NCBI GenBank assembly: GCA_031415695.1 | Contig: JANOSH010000068.1 | Span: 62,001-126,000, forward strand | DNA from: JANOSH01 sp031415695 | Lineage (GTDB): Bacteria > Actinomycetota > Acidimicrobiia > Acidimicrobiales > Ilumatobacteraceae | Direction of reading: 5' to 3' | DNA length: 64,000 bases | In this document: in pieces, positions 51,403 to 60,142 of the stretch | Layout of the letters: each line of letters opens with the position of its first letter | Numbering within the stretch: the stretch's first letter is position 1 | Position numbers and translations under genes: made by a program | The notes under the pieces: model-generated | The model's input: only the letters and a program-made list of their open reading frames with translations | Told to the model about the DNA's origin: nothing | The model's database searches: none

Positions 51403-53144
51403 CGCAGGAACGCCCGACGGTCGCTTTGGCTTGGATGTACGAGCACGTCGTCGTTGGAAAACCCGGCGGGCACCATTGGAAACACGTTTTCCCGTGCATC
51501 GGTACGAAAGTCAATAACGACCGGACGATCGTTAATTGCATTGGCCTTATCAATGGCGGGCTGTATTTCCTCGGGCGAATCGACACGAATACCAACACAG
51601 CCCATGGCCTCGGCCCACATGGCAATATTCGGCAGATCTTGGTTGAGGTACACCTCGCTGTAACGCTCGTCGTAGAACATCTCCTGCCACTGACGAACCA
51701 TGCCGAGGTACGAGTTATTGAGGACAGCAACCTTGATAGGGATGCGCTCGACCGAAGCAGTGGTCAGTTCCTGGGCTGTCATCTGGAAGCAGCCGTCGCC
51801 ATCGACCGCCCACACTGTTCGATCAGGACGGCCAACCTTGGCCCCTATGGCCGCTGGAATCGAGAACCCCATCGTGCCGAGGCCACCGGAATTCACCCAC
51901 GTATACGGCTCCTCGAACGTCCAGTACTGACTCGACCACATTTGATGTTGGCCGACGCCCGAACACAAAATGGTTCCAGGAGGCGAGGAGTCACGCAACG
52001 CCTCAAGACATGCCTGCGGCTTTAGGGCCTCGCCCGGCTCAGAGGCGATGTAAGCCAATGGGAACTGCTCACGCCAGCCCGACACTCGGCTCTTCCATAC
52101 CGAGGTATCGGCCTGGACATCACCGCTCGACAGCAGGTTGCGGATCTCTCGAATGAGTTCGATGATGACCTCACGGCAGTCTCCGACAATTGGCACGTCG
52201 GGGCGACGAACTTTTCCGTGCTCTGCCGGGTCGATGTCGACGTGAATGATCTTTGCTTCAGGAGCAAACGTTGGAACTTTGCCGGTGATTCGATCGTCGA
52301 AACGCGAACCCAACGCAACCAGCAAGTCGCTCTTTTGCATGGCGGTTATAGCCGTGGCGTTGCCGTGCATGCCCGGCATTCCAAGGCACAGCGGATGGCT
52401 GTCGGGGAACGCGCCGCGGGCCATGAGGGTGGTGACCACGTGGATATCGGTGAGTTCTGCTAGTTCACGCAACGCCTCGGCCGCACGTGCCTTCAAAATC
52501 CCACCGCCGGCGTACAGCACGGGACGTTCAGATGCCAGGATCAGCTTGGCTGCAGCACGAATCGCCTGCGGGTCGCCCTTGACCTGCGGTGCATAACCAG
52601 GCAGGTCGACCGAATCGGGCCAATACCACTCCATGGTGTTCTGCAGGACATCTTTTGGCACATCGACCAACACCGGACCCGGGCGCCCGGTTGTAGCGAT
52701 GTGAAACGCCTCACGAATGGCTCTTGGCAGGTCCTGAGCCGACATGACCAGCTCGTTGTGCTTGGTTACCGAGCGTGTGATACCAACGGTGTCGCACTCC
52801 TGGAAGGCGTCAGTACCGATAGCCGTAGTTGGTACCTGACCGGTAATGCACACCATAGGAATTGAGTCCATGTAGGCATCGCACAAGGGCGTAACCATAT
52901 TGGTTGCAGCCGGACCCGACGTAACCAAGGCAACCCCGGGTCGACCCGTGACATGGGCGTAACCCTCGGCCATATGACCGGCACCCTGCTCATGACGCAC
53001 AAGAACATGACGAATTGACGACTCGATCAGCGGGTCGTAGGCCGGCAGAATACAGCCACCGGGCAGTCCGAAAATGACTTCGGTACCTTCCAATTCGAGG
53101 CTCCGAATCAGCGCCTGGGCACCCGTGATGCGCTCTTTGGTCAT
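51399..53144 (-). CDS. ilvB: acetolactate synthase catalytic subunit
   Basis: 581 residues. A ThDP enzyme that condenses pyruvate with pyruvate or 2-oxobutyrate. The N-terminal glutamate motif is HEQGAGHMAEGYAHVTGRPGV, FAD-binding middle domain, and the ThDP motif GDGCFQMTAQELTTA...NNSYLGMVRQWQ. It is the first gene of ilvBNC and follows an attenuator. The 2-oxobutyrate made from the citramalate route enters here, linking cimA and ilvB. Confidence 0.96.
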   Translation of the reverse strand: MTKERITGAQALIRSLELEGTEVIFGLPGGCILPAYDPLIESSIRHVLVRHEQGAGHMAEGYAHVTGRPGVALVTSGPAATNMVTPLCDAYMDSIPMVCITGQVPTTAIGTDAFQECDTVGITRSVTKHNELVMSAQDLPRAIREAFHIATTGRPGPVLVDVPKDVLQNTMEWYWPDSVDLPGYAPQVKGDPQAIRAAAKLILASERPVLYAGGGILKARAAEALRELAELTDIHVVTTLMARGAFPDSHPLCLGMPGMHGNATAITAMQKSDLLVALGSRFDDRITGKVPTFAPEAKIIHVDIDPAEHGKVRRPDVPIVGDCREVIIELIREIRNLLSSGDVQADTSVWKSRVSGWREQFPLAYIASEPGEALKPQACLEALRDSSPPGTILCSGVGQHQMWSSQYWTFEEPYTWVNSGGLGTMGFSIPAAIGAKVGRPDRTVWAVDGDGCFQMTAQELTTASVERIPIKVAVLNNSYLGMVRQWQEMFYDERYSEVYLNQDLPNIAMWAEAMGCVGIRVDSPEEIQPAIDKANAINDRPVVIDFRTDARENVFPMVPAGFSNDDVLVHPSQSDRRAFLR

Positions 53145-53206
53145 GACAGATTCTCCTACAACTTTCAGATTTCGGGCTCACTTCCCCGACTGCACAGCTC
53201 AGGGGG

Positions 53207-53318
53207 AAAAACACAACGACCCCCCGACTGGCGGGAGGTCGAGGCGCAGACAGCAGTGCTGCAGCGCCTAGGGTACGACGAGGATGAGGGCAAACGCGTT
53301 CATCACTTTCAGATTGTA
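53207..53318 (-). promoter_or_regulatory. Leu/Ile/Val-coded transcription attenuator of ilvBNC
   Basis: In minus-strand order: -10 TACAAT (53313-53318), leader peptide (53303-53268, or from GTG at 53306), first hairpin with arms AGGCGC/GCGCCT (53242-53269) and inner CAGCA/TGCTG, then a terminator hairpin (53218-53240, 9-bp stem with one GU pair) and a U-run (53207-53211). The ilvB ATG with GTAGGAGAA upstream follows. The promoter lies right against the stop codon of the preceding gene. Confidence 0.85.
53268..53303 (-). CDS. ilvB leader peptide MNAFALILVVP
   Basis: An 11-residue ORF containing Leu-Ile-Leu-Val-Val, codons for all three products of the pathway, with TAG at the base of the first hairpin. 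A GTG one codon upstream is 6 bases after the -10 box, so translation could start leaderless there. Confidence 0.8.
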   Translation of the reverse strand: MNAFALILVVP

Positions 53319-53339
53319 GCAGCCATCGCCGAGTGTCAC

Positions 53340-55922
53340 CTAAGCGTTGACCGGCTGTGGCCGAGCCGGCACCGACCAACGACGTTCGAGCACATCAGGA
53401 TCGAGGCCGCGGTCAATGAGGAAGCCCTGTAACGCATCACAGCCTAAGGCCCGAAGCGCTTCAAGTTCAGCAGCTGTTTCAACGCCCTCTGCGACAACGA
53501 CAAGCCCAAGAGCGTGCCCGAGATCTACGAGGATTCGCACCAGATGAGCTTCGCGGTCACTGTCAAGCTTGCTGACAAGTGAACGATCTATTTTGATGAC
53601 ATCGAGGGGAAGCTGCTGCAACTGGGTCAAGGACGTGTACCCCGTACCAAAGTCATCGAGAGCAATGCGTACGCCCATTGCACGCAGCTCACACAGCTGC
53701 TCGGCCGCACAGTTGATGTCGTTGAGAATGACGGTTTCGGTAATCTCGATCAAGAGGCGGTCCGACACCAACCCCGAGTTGCCAAGGGCTTGAACGACAT
53801 CGTCGACCAATGTGTCGACGGCGAGATGGCGCCCGGAGATATTGACCGACATGCTGATATTGCGCAGCGCTTCGACACTTCCCCAAACCGACAGCTGGTT
53901 AGTGGCCGTCTGTAAAACCCAGCGACCAAGATCGACAATCAAGTCACTCTTTTCAGCAACGTAGATGAAATCCGCTGGGACCAAAACCCCTCGCGTTGGG
54001 TGGTTCCAGCGGACAAGGGCTTCCACGGCGCGTAACTCGCCCGACATGGTTACGACCGGCTGATAATCGAGGAACAACTCGCCATTAGCAATGGCCCGAG
54101 CCAGCCCAACTTCGATTTCCGTTTCGGCGTCAACCCGTTCTTGTAGCGTCAAGTCGAACATCACGAGTTGGCCCCGCCCGGCACGCTTGGCCTCGTGCAC
54201 CGCAATACTGGCCTCACGAAGCACCTCATTTGCCGGGCGATGCGCCGCCCCCTCGGACCGAGCCAATCCGACGCATGTTCCGATCTGAGTTGTGCATCCC
54301 AACACTTCGATTGTCCCCGACACCTCAGCCATTATTCGTCGGGCCTCGGACCCAGCGCTCCTGGAGCCAACAGCCTCGCGCCAAATCACGGCAAACTCAT
54401 CCCCGCCTATGCGGGCGACGAGCGCAGACCGAGGAGCGGCCGCCGACAGACGACGCGCCACTTCGGCCAACAACGCATCGCCGACCGTCGTGCCCAACGC
54501 ATCGTTTGTTTGTTTGAAGTTGTCAAGGTCGATATGCAGGCAGACGACGGCGAGGTCCAGATTCTCGGCAAACACAGCATCGAGCGCTGCTACGGCAGCC
54601 TGCCGATTTACCAATGCAGTTAATCCGTCGTGAGTGATTTCATACTCCATCTGTGTTCGCATCGCTTTCTGGTTCTGGGTCATTGTGCTCAAATTGTCTA
54701 CGGATCGGCGCAGCGCCGCTCCCATCTCGCCGGGCAGGTCACTCGACGACGCGGCATCGAAGTCCCCGTTCGCTAGCGCTGTCACCTGTCTCTCGGCCGA
54801 CTGCAAACTTTCGACAAGGTCACCAAGGGCTCGTCGAACGGCTGCGACCTCGCCCGAGCCCGATATATCGGCCGCCGACATCGAGAGGTCACCGCTGCGA
54901 AGCTGCCGGACGTACTGTTCCATCCGGCGCAGCGGTCGAACGATCGAACGCGAAAGCTGACAAAGCAGTAGGGCGACCACTGCGCCAATAGCAAGGCCCA
55001 ATGCCAACGTTCGCCGCAACGAACTCAACGCCTGGCGTTCGGCCTCTCGACCGGCGGCAACCAACTCCGTTGCCGATTCCTGCACAGCAGCAAGCAGAAG
55101 CGTGTTGCGCTCGGCGCCGAATTCAACAGCCGACAAAATGACAGCCGTACCAGTGCGGCCCTCCGACGTACCATCGGCAACAGTACCGCCAGCCACATCG
55201 TGCAGGAGCTTGTCGAGCGGCTCATAGCTAGCTGATGCTCCGAGCTGATCAAAATGCGACGCAACATTTCCGACAAGTTGAGGCCGAACCAGCTCGACGG
55301 TGCGTTCATAGCGTCCGCGTGCTCGTGACAGATTCATCCGATTCGCCGGGTTCGGGTCGGCCAGCGTTGCGAGCATCGCCTCGCCCTCGCCCAAGCTCGC
55401 ATCGAGTACGGAAACCGACCCAATCATCGACGCTACCGCCGTACGAGTCCGCTGATTTGCATCGACCCTCAGCAGCGGGGCCCCCGCACTAACGCTGAGA
55501 TTCTTCATCTCCTGACGGATCGGTCGGTAGGACGCATAGATTGCTCCATCGACCGATCCGGGCTCATCGACGCGCCCCCTTAGCGCAGTTAGGTCACTGC
55601 GTAGAGACGCACTCAACTCGGTAACGCCGGCGTCGCTGAGCCGACGAACCTCTCCCAAATGTTGTCGAAGCTTCGCTTCAACCCCACCTCCAGTTGGCAC
55701 GAACGCAAGTGCTTGCGTCAAGGACATCTCCGACCGCAGCAGTGCCTCAGTTGCCGCCAAGCGCGCCCAAACCTCGGCGTCCTTTCTGACCCGACCTGCG
55801 GCCGTTGATTCATCGGACCTGCTTGAGATAACCGACGACGCGAAGAACAACATTCCGGCTAGCGGGAAAGCCACCACGCCAAGGACCCGAAGTACGATGC
55901 CAGGTGAGGTCGACTGCATCAT
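53340..55922 (-). CDS. membrane GGDEF-EAL protein, both motifs intact
   Basis: 860 residues from an ATG overlapping the upstream stop by 4 bases. One helix near the N-terminus, an extracellular sensor of about 250 residues, a second helix (LALGLAIGAVVALLLCQL), a HAMP-like segment (RSIVRPLRRMEQYVRQLRSGD), then GGDEF (ARIGGDEFAVIW) and EAL (VEALVRW, EITETVIL, DDFGTGYTS, IKIDRSLV, VVAEGVET). The catalytic residues of both domains are present, so it may make or break cyclic di-GMP. The product-inhibition RxxD site before GGDEF is absent. It follows a degenerate paralogue. Confidence 0.9.
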   Translation of the reverse strand: MMQSTSPGIVLRVLGVVAFPLAGMLFFASSVISSRSDESTAAGRVRKDAEVWARLAATEALLRSEMSLTQALAFVPTGGGVEAKLRQHLGEVRRLSDAGVTELSASLRSDLTALRGRVDEPGSVDGAIYASYRPIRQEMKNLSVSAGAPLLRVDANQRTRTAVASMIGSVSVLDASLGEGEAMLATLADPNPANRMNLSRARGRYERTVELVRPQLVGNVASHFDQLGASASYEPLDKLLHDVAGGTVADGTSEGRTGTAVILSAVEFGAERNTLLLAAVQESATELVAAGREAERQALSSLRRTLALGLAIGAVVALLLCQLSRSIVRPLRRMEQYVRQLRSGDLSMSAADISGSGEVAAVRRALGDLVESLQSAERQVTALANGDFDAASSSDLPGEMGAALRRSVDNLSTMTQNQKAMRTQMEYEITHDGLTALVNRQAAVAALDAVFAENLDLAVVCLHIDLDNFKQTNDALGTTVGDALLAEVARRLSAAAPRSALVARIGGDEFAVIWREAVGSRSAGSEARRIMAEVSGTIEVLGCTTQIGTCVGLARSEGAAHRPANEVLREASIAVHEAKRAGRGQLVMFDLTLQERVDAETEIEVGLARAIANGELFLDYQPVVTMSGELRAVEALVRWNHPTRGVLVPADFIYVAEKSDLIVDLGRWVLQTATNQLSVWGSVEALRNISMSVNISGRHLAVDTLVDDVVQALGNSGLVSDRLLIEITETVILNDINCAAEQLCELRAMGVRIALDDFGTGYTSLTQLQQLPLDVIKIDRSLVSKLDSDREAHLVRILVDLGHALGLVVVAEGVETAAELEALRALGCDALQGFLIDRGLDPDVLERRWSVPARPQPVNA

Positions 55923-58393
55923 GTGCCGCCCACTAACGACAAACCGGTCCGACCGGCCGCCGAAAGCTTCACGACGAGCAGTTCGGAGGGCAACGGCCGC
56001 GAGATGTTGTAGCCCTGGAAGCCGAAACAACGGGCGCCGTGAGCCACGTGTTGCTGCGCTTCGGTCTCGATGCGTGTGGCAACGACCCGAAGGGCCAACG
56101 CCCGATAGTCGGCGACTAGACCGCTCGTCACATTCGCTTGATCAATCTTCAGTACATCGACAGGAAGCAATGCCAGATCTTGCAGCGACAAACGATTCGG
56201 GTCGAAGCCGTCGTACGCGACGAGAACGCCATGCGAGCGTAGGGCCGTTAGCTGAGACTGCACCACGTCGTCGTGGGCAGCTTCATCCACGTTGTGGACG
56301 TCGACAATCAAGCGTCTCGGTTCGATCCGACCACGATCCAACGATGCAATGATATCGCCGACCAGAGACCCCGACTTCAACGACAGTTGCGAGACATTCA
56401 CCGTCAACTGCACATCCTCGAATGCTGGAATCAGACTCCACTGAGCCAGTTGATCGAGCGTCTCTCGACAGATCCAACGATCAATGTCAACAACAAGTCC
56501 CGAGGTTTCGGCAACAGCAATGAGTTCCGTCGTATCAATGTCATCGTCGGCGTCATCACGCTGCCACCGAACATATGCCTCGAAACCAAGGAGTGCGCCC
56601 GAGCGATCAACGACAGGTTGGTAGACAACGCCAAGCGCACCGGCCGCAAGCGATGCCCGAAGCTCGTGGACGATGTCGAGACGGTCGATACGTCGACCCG
56701 ACTCGACCAGCTCAAACTCAGCACTACCACCCGAACCGTCGAAACGGTCCGTCACGACAGCTAACAACGCTCGGCGGATCAGAGCAACGGCATCGCTGTC
56801 ACTCGCAAGTGCCACCCCAACGCTGGCTGATACCGCAACCACGGCGCCATGGAGTTGATGCGAGCGGCCGATCGATTCAGCGATACGTTCTGCGAGACCT
56901 TGAGCGGCCGACAGGCTAATGACCGGATCAGTGACCACGAGGAACTGACCGCCACCCCAGCGAGCGACAAGGTCGCCCGGGCGCACCACCAAGCGAATTC
57001 GTTCAACAACGCTGCGCAAAACCTGATCACAACGTTGTGGGCCATGCACCTCGTTCAAGCTGGTGAAGTCATCAAGATCAATGGCTAGCAGCGCAAGATG
57101 CCGATACGAAGACGGGCGAAGCAAAAGGCCCGACAACGCCTCAATCACCGAGCTGCGATTCAAGGTACCTGTTACTAGGTCGATACTTGAATGAATCGAC
57201 AACTGAGCTTCGAGTTCTTGCTGTTGACTGACCAGGCGCGACATGCGGCTATGAGCCACCTCTACGTCGGCGAGTTGGGCAGCTAACCGGCCGATTGAAC
57301 TCGTGAGGTGACGGACTTCGCGCAATCCCGATTGTACGGGCTCGGGAGGCTCTCCCCCGGCGGCAACGGCGTCGAGGCTCTCGCCGACACGACGAAAGGC
57401 CATGCTCGTGTATCTCGCACCGAGCGTCGACATCAGTGTCGACACTGCAATAGCCAAGCCCCCAACGAGCAGGGCGGCCCTTAAGGCGGCGAGGGCCGCT
57501 CGGCGATCCTCGGCGACGCGTGCATCACCGCTTGAGCGCGACGCACTGAGCAGCCGGAAATGAAAACCCTCGCGAATCAGCGCGGCGTCGTACATGCGCT
57601 CACCCATCGGCTCGGCATTCGACGGTTCGGTCGTTGCCGATCGCAGCTGAGCATCAAGGTAGGCCACTTCCGGGTCGAGTCTCAGCTGATCGAAGACTGC
57701 CTGCGACGTCGAAGCGGACCACTGTTCAACGTCGGCAAGCGACCGTTCATAACGTTCAGTTGCGACCGCTAGTTCAAACGGCTGGGACGGGACCGAGTTG
57801 AGGAAAAGGCCAATGGAGGCCGTGGACTGACGAAGGGACGCTACGAGCGATTCGGCACTTGCAACGAGGTCGAGCACAGGGCCGATGATGTTCGACCCCG
57901 ATGAACTCATCACCAACGCGTCGTCGAGTTGCCGACCGGCATCATCGAATTGACGTTGCGTCGTCGACAACAAGGCCGAGTACTCGGTGACCAGCACAAC
58001 CGGATCGATGCCACCGTTGTCGATCGCCGTGCGTAAGGACCCCACACGTCGCCGCACCTCGGGACTCAGTAGGTCGGCGACGGCATCAAGCTCAGCACGG
58101 CTCGAAACCATTGCGCCGAACTGCGGCGGTACGACAGCGCCGCCGGAGCGCTCGCTACCTGCCCGAAGGGACCGAACAAGCACCTCGGACGCATTACGTT
58201 CGGCTAGCAAGCGACCGTGCAGTGTTGCAGATCGTCCAAATGCAAGCATCGGCGCGGCCTGGGCGGCGATCTGTTCAGCCTCGGTCAGTCGGTCAACACT
58301 CACCACAACAGTGAGGAAGGCAGTCGACAAAATGGTGAGCGCGCTGGCAAGAACGAATGCCCACCGAACGCTAAAGCCTCGCCGTTTGCTCAC
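55919..58393 (-). CDS. membrane GGDEF-EAL protein, both motifs degenerate
   Basis: 824 residues from a GTG. Same layout as its downstream neighbour: helix, 270-residue extracellular region, second helix (LLVGGLAIAVSTLMSTL), HAMP-like linker, GGDEF and EAL. The GGDEF signature reads GGGQF, the EAL motif reads EAY, the DDFG motif reads YDGFD, and EITE reads VDVHNVDE. It is therefore probably inactive as cyclase and phosphodiesterase and more likely a binding or regulatory partner of the intact protein, with which it is translationally coupled (inference). Confidence 0.87.
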   Translation of the reverse strand: MSKRRGFSVRWAFVLASALTILSTAFLTVVVSVDRLTEAEQIAAQAAPMLAFGRSATLHGRLLAERNASEVLVRSLRAGSERSGGAVVPPQFGAMVSSRAELDAVADLLSPEVRRRVGSLRTAIDNGGIDPVVLVTEYSALLSTTQRQFDDAGRQLDDALVMSSSGSNIIGPVLDLVASAESLVASLRQSTASIGLFLNSVPSQPFELAVATERYERSLADVEQWSASTSQAVFDQLRLDPEVAYLDAQLRSATTEPSNAEPMGERMYDAALIREGFHFRLLSASRSSGDARVAEDRRAALAALRAALLVGGLAIAVSTLMSTLGARYTSMAFRRVGESLDAVAAGGEPPEPVQSGLREVRHLTSSIGRLAAQLADVEVAHSRMSRLVSQQQELEAQLSIHSSIDLVTGTLNRSSVIEALSGLLLRPSSYRHLALLAIDLDDFTSLNEVHGPQRCDQVLRSVVERIRLVVRPGDLVARWGGGQFLVVTDPVISLSAAQGLAERIAESIGRSHQLHGAVVAVSASVGVALASDSDAVALIRRALLAVVTDRFDGSGGSAEFELVESGRRIDRLDIVHELRASLAAGALGVVYQPVVDRSGALLGFEAYVRWQRDDADDDIDTTELIAVAETSGLVVDIDRWICRETLDQLAQWSLIPAFEDVQLTVNVSQLSLKSGSLVGDIIASLDRGRIEPRRLIVDVHNVDEAAHDDVVQSQLTALRSHGVLVAYDGFDPNRLSLQDLALLPVDVLKIDQANVTSGLVADYRALALRVVATRIETEAQQHVAHGARCFGFQGYNISRPLPSELLVVKLSAAGRTGLSLVGGT

Positions 58394-58423
58394 TATTCAC
58401 CGACCTTCGAGCTAGTCCTTGCC

Positions 58424-58450
58424 CTTTGCATCGGCGCGCGCGATGCAAAG
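58424..58450. promoter_or_regulatory. 10-bp inverted repeat in a divergent promoter region
   Basis: CTTTGCATCG and CGATGCAAAG are separated by seven bases of GCGCGCG. It lies between the GGDEF-EAL operon and the FMN reductase gene. The half-site TGCATC/GATGCA is the same as in the dyads at 21201-21251 but faces the other way. Confidence 0.4.
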
Positions 58451-58536
58451 AGGACCGACTCGAACACAACTTGCCGGACCCTTAACGAACCTCTAGCGGA
58501 TAGAAGCACCGTCCAGAGTGTTAGAACTGTTGACCT

Positions 58537-59094
58537 ATGACCTTCACCGTTCTTGGACTATCGGGAAGCCTGCGAGCAGCGTCCTCGAACACCGGGCTCA
58601 TTCGAATGGCGATACGACTAGCCCCTGCGGAACTGTTTATTGAGGAGTTGACCCCGCTCGACAAGATTCCGTTCTACAACGTCGACCTCGATACCGCAGA
58701 GGCATTGCCACCCATTGTGGCCAGCATGCGGGCCAAGGTGTTGGCATGTGACGCTCTGATCTTGGCGGCCCCCGAGTACAACTTCGGCCCAAGCGGCGTA
58801 CTCAAGAACGCCATCGACTGGCTCACCCGACCGCCCGGCGAATACGCACTGAAAGGCAAGGTAGTTGCCATCGTCGGTTCAGGGGGACGCGGCGGTGGCC
58901 TCAAAGTTCAGGCACAACTCAACGAAATCCTGGGAATCTTAGGCAACACCATTATTTCTGAACCCACAATCGGCCTCGTCTTAGGAGCCACGTATGTGTC
59001 TAGCGATGGGTCCACCACTAACCCCGAAGTCGAAGAACTCATTACCGCACGCCTGGCGGCCATGGTCAACGCGCTACTTGCCGCCCAGCCCTGA
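58537..59094 (+). CDS. NADPH-dependent FMN reductase-family protein
   Basis: 185 residues with the flavodoxin-like fold: GLSGSLRAASSNTGLIRMA (phosphate loop), APEYNFGPSGVLKNAIDWLTRP (signature) and VAIVGSGGRGGGLKVQAQL. Such enzymes reduce FMN, quinones or chromate with NAD(P)H. Its end overlaps the convergent methyltransferase gene by 29 bases. Confidence 0.9.
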   Translation: MTFTVLGLSGSLRAASSNTGLIRMAIRLAPAELFIEELTPLDKIPFYNVDLDTAEALPPIVASMRAKVLACDALILAAPEYNFGPSGVLKNAIDWLTRPPGEYALKGKVVAIVGSGGRGGGLKVQAQLNEILGILGNTIISEPTIGLVLGATYVSSDGSTTNPEVEELITARLAAMVNALLAAQP

Positions 59095-60142
59095 GAACCA
59101 CATAGGTTGGGCTTGCCGCCAACTGCTCTACGTGGGGAAACAGCCGCCGCAGCCTTGCGTGGTAGCCGAGGTGACGGTTGCCGACAATCAGCAACGAACC
59201 ATCTGGCGTCAACACCCGTCGGGCCTCACTGAAAAACGACCAGGCGGTATCGTCTCCAATCCGATGTCCGCTGTGGAAGGGCGGATTCGAGACCACCAGG
59301 TCACTCGATCCCTCGGCAATTCCCGCAAGGCCATCGTTGGCCACAACCTCGACGGGGCGATCTGCAAAGACGCTTTTCCAGTTGCGAGTTGTTGAGGCCA
59401 CGGCCATAAAGGACTCGTCAACGAACCGCACCTGGGCCGCGGGCAAGGCCAAGGCCAACGCAATGCCGAGTACGCCGTTGCCGCAGCCAACATCGGTCAC
59501 GCGTTGAGCAGGCGATTGCTGAAGCGGACCAAGCAGCATCCTCGTGCCAGCATCGAGGCGTAATCGACTGAACACGTTGGCGTCATTCTCAAGCGAGATA
59601 CCGAGTTCAGGAACGGCATACACGGCCGGGACGGGCGCGTTACGACGGGTTCGTGCCTGCGCTGCAGCTACCAAAAGTCGCGCCTTCTTCCATCCGAGTG
59701 ACACATGCACATCGCCGACATACCGATCGAGTAGATCGTTCGCCCCTCGGGGAAGATGCTTGTCCATACCACCGGCGACCACAACCGCTCCTGGTTCCAG
59801 ACAACCGGCCACCCGGGCAAGTTGATCCTCGAACAGGGCAAGGTTCTTCGGAACTCTGGCCACCACCGTAGTAAACCGACCGTCGAAGGGCTGTCCGGAG
59901 CGCACGAAGGGTACCGGCGCGGACCCAGTCGTTTGGACGCGGGTCCGCAGCGCTTCGGCTGCGATCCACGAATCACCGCTGCTCACGACGTCGGACATAG
60001 GAGCGATGGCTACAGCCAAGACACCAGCCTTGTCATTCAGAACCAAAGTCCTCTCACTACTACGATGCTCAAGCCGACCGAACTCAGCGAGGAGATACTC
60101 ATCGGCAGTATCACTCTCGTGTTGTTGTGTTGAACGGTTCAT
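59066..60142 (-). CDS. RlmG/RsmC-type class I methyltransferase
   Basis: 358 residues from an ATG overlapping the upstream stop by 4 bases. The N-terminal half resembles the degenerate methyltransferase domain of RlmG/RsmC. The C-terminal half has the SAM motif VTDVGCGNGVLGIALAL and the catalytic VSNPPFHSGH, typical of base N2-guanine methylation in rRNA. Exact rRNA target not determinable. Downstream of a Gfo/Idh gene with which it is coupled, an unexpected pairing. Confidence 0.83.
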   Translation of the reverse strand: MNRSTQQHESDTADEYLLAEFGRLEHRSSERTLVLNDKAGVLAVAIAPMSDVVSSGDSWIAAEALRTRVQTTGSAPVPFVRSGQPFDGRFTTVVARVPKNLALFEDQLARVAGCLEPGAVVVAGGMDKHLPRGANDLLDRYVGDVHVSLGWKKARLLVAAAQARTRRNAPVPAVYAVPELGISLENDANVFSRLRLDAGTRMLLGPLQQSPAQRVTDVGCGNGVLGIALALALPAAQVRFVDESFMAVASTTRNWKSVFADRPVEVVANDGLAGIAEGSSDLVVSNPPFHSGHRIGDDTAWSFFSEARRVLTPDGSLLIVGNRHLGYHARLRRLFPHVEQLAASPTYVVLRAGRQVAR

